Source: Echinarachnius parma (taxonomy: Eukaryota; Echinodermata; Echinoidea; Clypeasteroida; Echinarachniidae). Taken from it: a stretch of DNA of 64,000 nt. The notes under the pieces are model-generated. The model saw only the letters and a program-made list of their open reading frames with translations, searched no databases and had not been told where the DNA came from. Every line of letters begins with the position of its first letter. Positions within the stretch are counted from its first letter, which is position 1. Made by a program: the position numbers and the translations under genes. The stretch covers positions 1-64,000 of the forward strand of contig JBAMJV010005516.1 in the NCBI GenBank assembly GCA_037951105.1, read 5' to 3'. Shown here piece after piece: positions 58,722 to 64,000 of the stretch.

Positions 58722-59030
58722 ATGCCTTGTCAAGAGGCTACCGCCGAACCCGTGCAAGAACAACCTAACTCGACCGACGACGACGGTAACGATGAACGAT
58801 TTGAAGGCACCGAATGCAAAGCGCAATTTCTGTCAACTGTGACCTGGAGAAACAGAAGTCTACCCATGATAAGCGCATTGAAACATATTTGTGTCAAACT
58901 TCTGGTCGGGTGTTTGATCAGAAGAAAAAGTTTACGAAGCACCAGGAGACACATCGATCGACCTCGCCATCATGCTCCAAGTCAACTAAGAAGCGCACAA
59001 CAGCTGAGCATATTTCCACAAATGAGACGA
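58722..59030 (+). pseudogene. C2H2 zinc-finger gene, first visible exon, decayed
   Basis: ATG 58722 opens an acidic leader (MPCQEATAEPVQEQP). Next is a finger in which the first Cys is replaced by Gly (ERFEGTECKAQFLST) and the first His by Gln, interrupted by a frameshift near 58843. A second finger (YLCQTSGRVFDQKKKFTKHQETH split over 58881-58950) has Ser in place of the second Cys. The exon then runs through a basic Ser/Thr/Lys tail to a clean GTGAGT donor at 59031. Neither finger could bind zinc normally. Because the splice site and downstream exon are preserved, the gene probably decayed recently. It is either a host transcription-factor-like gene or part of the PolB-type element that follows. 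Confidence 0.5.
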
Positions 59031-59163
59031 GTGAGTAATTATTATAGCTAATGTACAGTGCTTCCATTATTATTATCCCTGGTTATTTTATCCAGTTTAG
59101 ACCCGTTTAGCCTTTCTCAGTTACAAACAGAGATGAAAGTCGTCTACGCTATAGTAGTACCAG

Positions 59164-59389
59164 CATACCGTAAAACTTCGCCTATAGGCGGTACTGGTTC
59201 AATAGGGTTGTCTCAACTTTACATGATTATGCTATCATGAATATTCATTAAGACCTGCTCGAAGATCGTTGACAAAGGGCTAGATATATATTCATTATAC
59301 TAGATCCTTGTGGACGCGGCTGGGGCTGTTGATTAATACCTGCTAATACTGTGAGATAGTAGCGCCTATAGGCGAAGTTTTACGGTATG
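59164..59389. mobile_element. MITE with ATACCGTAAAACTTCGCC termini
   Basis: About 26 bp starting CATACCGTAAAACTTCGCC are inverted at the right end (GGCGAAGTTTTACGGTATG). TA borders both ends of CCGTAAAAC. It sits in the intron of the zinc-finger gene. Confidence 0.8.
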
Positions 59390-60104
59390 TGGGAATATAT
59401 TCTCATGAATGAAGTGATTGTTGCAGGTAGACTATTTTCCCCCTATAATTTAACGCATTTAAAATAGCATGCATCATTTTATAAACATACTTCGTTATGG
59501 TTAACGCCATCAATCATTGTGAGTTGAGTTGTTTTCATCATGGTGCGAGTTTACTATTCAATTATTTGGTAGGTTAGGTACATTTGTTTGTTTTTTCCCA
59601 ATTAATTTTGTTATTATAACCGATTGACACACATTTGCAGGAATATGGATTTAATTGTTTTAATCTTATACAGTGATTTGATAATATATCGAAATGTTCT
59701 ATAATTCCCATTCATAAACTACGTAGCCATATTTTATCCCCGACCATGTACTGCAAATCATGATATAGCTTTATAATATGAACCAGACAACACATTGATA
59801 ACAAAACAAGGCAACAAAATCAGTTTAAAGGTCTTTTTCTATGCGAATCTTGAATTTTTATATAGATATGTCACAACAGTCTCATCAAATCGGATAATAT
59901 ACATTATTAATATTATCTAAAGTCACCCAAAGATGTTAATGCAATCATAATAGCAATACCCTATTTAAAAACAGATATTTTCTCCCCTTTGTTTTGTTTT
60001 ATTGTTTATCATCCGACTGTTTTAGATATTAACTGCTCATCAGAACAAATTTATATTGTCTTGAAATATATTAATACGTGTTGTATTTATCTGTATTAAA
60101 ACAG

Positions 60105-60190
60105 AGAAACGGCGACAAAATGTCATGACACAGCCGGAACTTCCTCCACACATCGATCCGGAAGGCTGCATTGGTCAGCTGTATAGATAG
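60105..60190 (+). CDS. Terminal exon of the zinc-finger gene
   Basis: It follows an acceptor (TATTAAAACAG) and continues the frame of the exon ending at 59030, where the single base A plus AG makes AAG (Lys). It encodes a short basic then Pro-rich tail (KRRQNVMTQPELPPHIDPEG, CIGQLYR) and stops at 60188-60190. It is too short to stand alone; phase agreement and sensible composition support it. Confidence 0.45.
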
Positions 60191-60586
60191 TCCAGATTCA
60201 GGACGTGATTTGTGAACACACACCACCTACATGCACACCACTCAGAGCTAAATGGGCGCTAACGCTACTATCGTTACGTCCGTAATTCCCCTTTCCTAGC
60301 TCCAAAACCACGTCCTGACGATCCTGTTGGGATTGGGCGTGGAAAAAATCCCCGCTTCACAGCGCACGTCAATCATTATTCATGAGCAAGCAGCATTTTG
60401 TATACGATTGCCACACTCATCGCGCTACGTCATAATGTCCGCAGCCAATCACGTTTGGCTAGTTGCAAGCTAATTAACATTATGCTGACGTTTCACGGAG
60501 GAAAAGATACATAATCGACCGAACCGTCTGTAGGTTCTAATATTACATACGGCAGCTATCAGCTGAGTGAGCGATAACGGCAGCTA

Positions 60587-60989
60587 TTGGCTGAGCTGAG
60601 CTCGCTATGTGCAGGCGGTTCGGGCAGCGAACTACTGTATAGAGAGCATTGGTACGACATCAAAGATCGTCACTCTACGCAGACCAGAGTATACCGTTGG
60701 TACAACTATCATCTCCCGACGGTGAACAACGAAGAGTTGAAGGAGAAAGCTGAAGCTGTGTTCAATCAACAGTCCACCGTGTTTAAAATTAACGCATCTT
60801 TTGGGTTTGTACTTTTGAATAACGAAACGAAAGAGTGCCGCTACTACTACGCTAGTAGAAATAGTAAATTGTTCAATGAACCTTTTTTAGTAAGAGATCA
60901 GGCATCATTCCAAGAATTCACGAACGCCCTTATGCGGAAGGATCTCTTAGATTATGCTCGTTCGCTACGCCCAAACACAAAATGGGTGG
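60587..60989 (+). pseudogene. PolB-type mobile-element protein, N-terminal region part A
   Basis: No ATG opens this frame; a stop lies upstream at 60575-60577, so the true start or an upstream exon is missing. The visible protein includes YREHWYDIKDRHSTQ, RVYRWYNYHLP, FGFVLLNNETKECRYYYAS, FNEPFLVRDQASFQEF and DLLDYARSLRPNTKWV. I recognise this as resembling the region ahead of the polymerase domain in large invertebrate DNA_pol_B_2 (viral/organellar-type PolB) mobile-element proteins, as carried by Polinton-like or adintovirus-like elements. It is directly continued at 61571 after an inserted segment. The polymerase domain itself is not in the window. Confidence 0.5.
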
Positions 60990-61556
60990 AGGAAGTTCCA
61001 AGTTTAAACGTACACGGAAACGAGTTCCAGCCACGTATTTCCGGTTACGTAATACCACCGCGTGGAGTAAGAATAGACGAGATCAATGGCTTCATATACA
61101 ATGCTTTATTTGTATGTACTGGACCAATTAAGCTCATTTAGTGAGTAATACTCAGCCTCTGGTCTTACATGAGTACGCTTTTTTAACAATTATTTTTGAG
61201 TTATTTTTTGTTTACATTATATGAAAACTGTTTGTCTTTTGTTTTTTTGGGGCCTGAATAGAGGATTACGAGTCTTCAAATACATATTAATAAAAATATC
61301 ATAAATAATACTAATGTTATCATAAACAATATTCCCGTTCTTCTATACCTCTTGCTCTTCTTCTCAGCAGTATTACTATAAATATCTTACTTTTTCTATT
61401 GCAGTGGTAATATGAGTTGTCTTTTGCCCCCATTTTGATAGAAATAAAACCATAATTGAGGACTTGATTTAGATTCATGTCAAATTCTTACAAAAGTATG
61501 GGAAAATACCACATGCATTTTAGATATTCATAAAGCGCGTTGATGACGTCATATCA
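60990..61556 (+). mobile_element. 566-bp inserted segment with 18-bp direct repeats
   Basis: The segment is bounded by CAAACACAAAATGGGTGG at 60972-60989 and again at 61557-61574. Its body is nearly identical to 43165-43737. It adds about 50 in-frame codons (NVHGNEFQPRISGYVIPPRG to GFIYNALFVCTGPIKLI) and then a stop at 61139-61141, followed by 415 bp of non-coding sequence. An 18-bp duplication is in the range produced by LINE-type integration, but there is no poly-A. Class unknown. Confidence 0.75.
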
Positions 61557-61570
61557 CAAACACAAAATGG

Positions 61571-62161
61571 GTGGTTCAGCATATTACGAACGTAACTTTT
61601 TATGTGTCTCGTCTCACCGATCACCCCATAGGTAAAGGGGTAGAACTGCCCTCCTACATTAGAGAGAATCGGGCAATTATATCATTAGTAAACAAAAGAA
61701 AGTGTGGATCACCATACAATGATAACTTGTGTCTGTTTCGATGCATCGCCCTACATAAAGGTAACGACATCAAATCATTAGAAACACCGACAACATCCTT
61801 ATTTACCACCTTTCAACCAAGCGCTGATATCAGTAAGTTTCAAGGTGTTAGAATGGGTGAACTGGGAAAGGTAGAAGATACTTTCAAGGTCAATATTACC
61901 GTATACGAGCTGATCCCTGCCAGTGATGGTGATGAAAAAGAAAAACTCAATAAACTATGTATAGAGTCTGACGACGATGATGATGATGATGAATCAAATT
62001 ATTGTAGCGAGGGTTTACCAAAGGTGGGTCAAATCGTCGCGAGACTAGTACGCCGTAGTTTAGGGAAGTATGATGATACCATTTTCGTCAACCTCCACGA
62101 AAATCATTTTAGCTTTATTACTCGACTCAACACTACACTACACTACACGAGCAACACATGA
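61571..62161 (+). pseudogene. PolB-type mobile-element protein, N-terminal region part B
   Basis: Read after the second copy of the 18-bp repeat, this frame picks up where part A stopped. It contains VTFYVSRLTDHPIGKGVELP, YIRENRAIISLVNK and YNDNLCLFRCIALHKGND. An acidic run (ESDDDDDDDES) follows, then LPKVGQIVARLVRRS and VNLHENHFSFITRLN, with a stop at 62159. The DNLCLFRC segment and the later NHFSFI are features I associate with the N-terminal region of invertebrate PolB-type mobile-element proteins. They also resemble the Cys and His motifs of OTU-like cysteine proteases. A second frame (62070-62303) stays open past the stop, which suggests a frameshift. The rest is cut off by the LINE starting near 62300. 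Confidence 0.5.
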
Positions 62162-62331
62162 TGCTAGGACTGAATTTATATTTGCGTTAAAAAGTCATAT
62201 TCAGCCAGTCAAATATCTTTCAACCAGCCGGGGTAAATATAATCCATTACTTTTGGATAACACTGACGCCAATTTGTATGAATATTCATCTTTTTCTGGA
62301 TAATAAACGTACTTTTCCGAATCACTTGAAC

Positions 62332-63165
62332 ATGGTTTTAACCCGATCAACTGTACCAGCGGTAACTCAACTTAATCCGGCCCAGCCCGACGGGGGCGAT
62401 CAACAAGTCATGTCGACAGAAGTAAATCCACCTCCAAGTCCAATCTCACCGCAACGCCAACCCACGGGGGTCACCGAAGCGAATCTCGAAGAAAGGCCAG
62501 GCATTCGTGACATTGTTGAAGCCATTGTTCAGGCTTTCACGGACAAGCGCCTGGTCGAAGAACGGTTAGCGCCAGCCCTTGCTCCGGTTCTTGCTCCGGC
62601 ACTTCACTCCTGCTTCATGATGGAGCTCGAGAAGCGAGACGCCCAGATCAAACGGCTGGAAGCAGACCTCTCCACCACCGAAGCTCGCCTTGAAGATCTG
62701 GAGCAGTACTCTAGGCGGAACTGCCTCATCATACACGGCATCGAGGAGACCACGGGAGAGTCCACTGACGATCTCATATGCAGCGTCGCCAAGGAGGAGC
62801 TAGATGTCATCATCTTGCCAGAGCACATCGACCGTTCACACAGGATCGGTCAACGCGGGAGGAAGGACCAACGGGGACGTCAACTGCATCGCCCGATCGT
62901 AGCGAAGTTCGCGACTTACGGGCCTCGATCGCGGATCTACGCAGCGCGCTCAAAGCTCCAGAAGTCAACCAGGAGGATCTACATCCACGAGAACCTTACC
63001 AGCGACAGACAGAAGCTACTGAAGAAGGTCAAGTCCAAGTATACATCACCAGAGCACAAGGTATGGACACAAGACGCCAAAATCAAGATAAGAACAAATC
63101 AAAACAGACTGTACACCATAGTCTCGAAAACAGACTTTTATATTGGCTCTATTATTACATATTAA
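62332..63165 (+). CDS. LINE ORF1 protein (coiled coil, RRM-like), intact
   Basis: I prefer ATG 62332 (MVLTRSTVPAV) to the upstream in-frame ATG 62278, whose leader looks like flanking DNA. The protein has a Pro-rich N-terminus and a helical region (IRDIVEAIVQAFTDKRLVEE). A coiled coil (KRDAQIKRLEADLSTTEARL) leads into LEQYSRRNCLIIHGIEETTG, then HIDRSHRIGQRG, RPIVAKFATYGPRS, RRIYIHENLTSDRQ and the C-terminal VWTQDAKIKI. This is the standard nucleic-acid-chaperone type ORF1 found in CR1/L2/RTEX-like LINEs. The uninterrupted frame suggests recent activity. Confidence 0.85.
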   Translation: MVLTRSTVPAVTQLNPAQPDGGDQQVMSTEVNPPPSPISPQRQPTGVTEANLEERPGIRDIVEAIVQAFTDKRLVEERLAPALAPVLAPALHSCFMMELEKRDAQIKRLEADLSTTEARLEDLEQYSRRNCLIIHGIEETTGESTDDLICSVAKEELDVIILPEHIDRSHRIGQRGRKDQRGRQLHRPIVAKFATYGPRSRIYAARSKLQKSTRRIYIHENLTSDRQKLLKKVKSKYTSPEHKVWTQDAKIKIRTNQNRLYTIVSKTDFYIGSIITY

Positions 63166-63279
63166 CGCAACATATGCGGCTTAGTTTTATTGTCGCATTC
63201 GAACTGAACCTTTGAACTCTAATTATATTGAGCACTAGTTGTTATTTTAATCTGAATCATATACATTTGTTTTGTGTGT

Positions 63280-64000
63280 ATGAAGTGTAGTGTTTGTCTT
63301 GGTAACGTAAGATGGAATCAAACGACTGTCGAATGTTTATGTGGTTCATCACTTTATAATATGTCAGGATATTCCTTTATTCATAAATCACGAGATACTC
63401 GAAGAGGAGGTGGAGTATGTATGTACATTGATTCTATGTTTAGTTATCAAGAAAGAGACGATTTGACATTCTCGAATGATTCAATTGATACATTGTTTGT
63501 TGAAATCAGTAGGAAAGGTCAGAAAAATATTATTGTTGGCGTTGTTTATAAACCACCAAATTTTGATTCTGATATTTGTAATGATATGCTTGAAAAATGT
63601 GTTTCTGCAATAGCCAAAGAAAACAAATATTGTTATATTGTTGGCGATTTCAACTTCGATATTTTGAAATATTCTTCCCATTTAGCTACTAATGAGTTTT
63701 TGAGTACTATGTATACAAACGGTCTTCGACCATTAATTACGAAACTCACTCGTGTAACACATTCCTCACATACTTGTATTGATAATATATTTACAAATGC
63801 TGTGGATAACCCAATTGTACCTGGTATACTCTTATCCGATATTTCAGATCATTTGTCTATTTCTAATCTTACAAAATCACTTCATACTCTTGATAGTCAT
63901 TGCTTCAAAAATACATTTGCATCATCTTTGAAGAATATTAACTTTCCTGATCTTTCACACAATTTGTATAATGTTAATTGGTCACTTGTCAATAGATCTG
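63280..64000 (+). pseudogene. LINE ORF2 5' part, probable internal deletion
   Basis: ATG 63280 starts MKCSVCLGNVRWNQ followed by VECLCGSS, a Cys-rich start that looks like the first half of the PHD-like finger found at the N-terminus of some CR1-type ORF2s. It passes at once into the middle of the APE endonuclease: GYSFIHKSRDTRRGGGVCMY, GVVYKPPNFD, VGDFNFD, RVTHSSHTCIDNIF and LLSDISDHLSI. The usual first third of the endonuclease (the N-x-R-S-L and T-E-T-W-L segments) is absent, so about 70-100 codons appear deleted in frame. The frame stays open to base 64000 and so is partial. Confidence 0.8.

Larger units (their letters stand above)
62300..64000 (+). mobile_element. Jockey/CR1-type LINE, runs off the window
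   Basis: An ORF1 followed after 114 bp by an ORF2 that is open to the window end. The 5' limit is placed just before the ORF1 start, where PolB-like sequence stops being recognisable; the true junction may differ. Its codon use is richer in GC within ORF1 than in the surrounding DNA. Confidence 0.75.

Overview
The window reads as nuclear DNA of an invertebrate animal. It is AT-rich, intron-containing and crowded with transposable elements. The only clearly host-type gene is a multi-exon secreted sushi (CCP) protein on the + strand. Its phase-1 exons, the LINE clades, the hAT/mariner/MITE mixture and a DNA-polymerase-B-type mobile-element protein fit an aquatic deuterostome (echinoderm, hemichordate or cephalochordate). 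I cannot fix the species from sequence alone.

Layout. 1-12 kb: non-coding, full of small terminal-inverted-repeat (TIR) elements. These include a GC-rich foldback at 4.6 kb and a hAT-like element at 7318-8447 with a perfect 8-bp target site duplication (TSD). 12-16.9 kb: a CR1/L2-like LINE with endonuclease and reverse transcriptase, broken by two stops and one frameshift, and carrying a 1.5-kb hAT insertion in its 3' part (TSD GTACGTGC). 18.8-25.1 kb: signal-peptide exon plus three CCP exons of one secreted-protein gene, with another hAT-like element in intron 2 and a local tandem duplication in intron 3. 25.9-30.9 kb: a Tx1/L1-type LINE on the - strand. 30.9-38.9 kb: an unusual ~8.0-kb unit bounded by 34-bp inverted termini and long subterminal arrays of TTCACA/TGTGAA palindromes. 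It holds a broken Ty3/Gypsy integrase end and one exon-like - strand segment. 39-47 kb: mostly non-coding, with a 566-573-bp segment shared with the 61-kb region, a broken zinc-finger remnant, a TIR element and a 600-bp foldback.

47.5-56.0 kb: a second Tx1/L1-type LINE on the + strand (ORF1, ORF2, AATAAA, poly-A), inverted relative to the 26-kb copy and sharing its 3' end. It has mariner-like and other small insertions between its two ORFs. 56-58 kb: microsatellites, a tRNA-like sequence and a second copy of the 44-kb TIR element. 58.7-60.2 kb: a decaying two-finger C2H2 gene with good splice sites. 60.6-62.2 kb: the N-terminal part of a PolB-type mobile-element protein, split by the 566-bp segment, which is flanked by an 18-bp direct repeat. 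62.3-64 kb: a Jockey/CR1-type LINE with an intact ORF1 and an ORF2 that runs off the window.

Except for the sushi gene and perhaps the zinc-finger gene, nearly all coding sequence belongs to mobile elements, most of them broken. The main structural novelties are the 8-kb inverted-terminus unit, the split PolB-like gene, and the sharing of two separate repeat units between the 43-44-kb and 57.7-61.6-kb regions.
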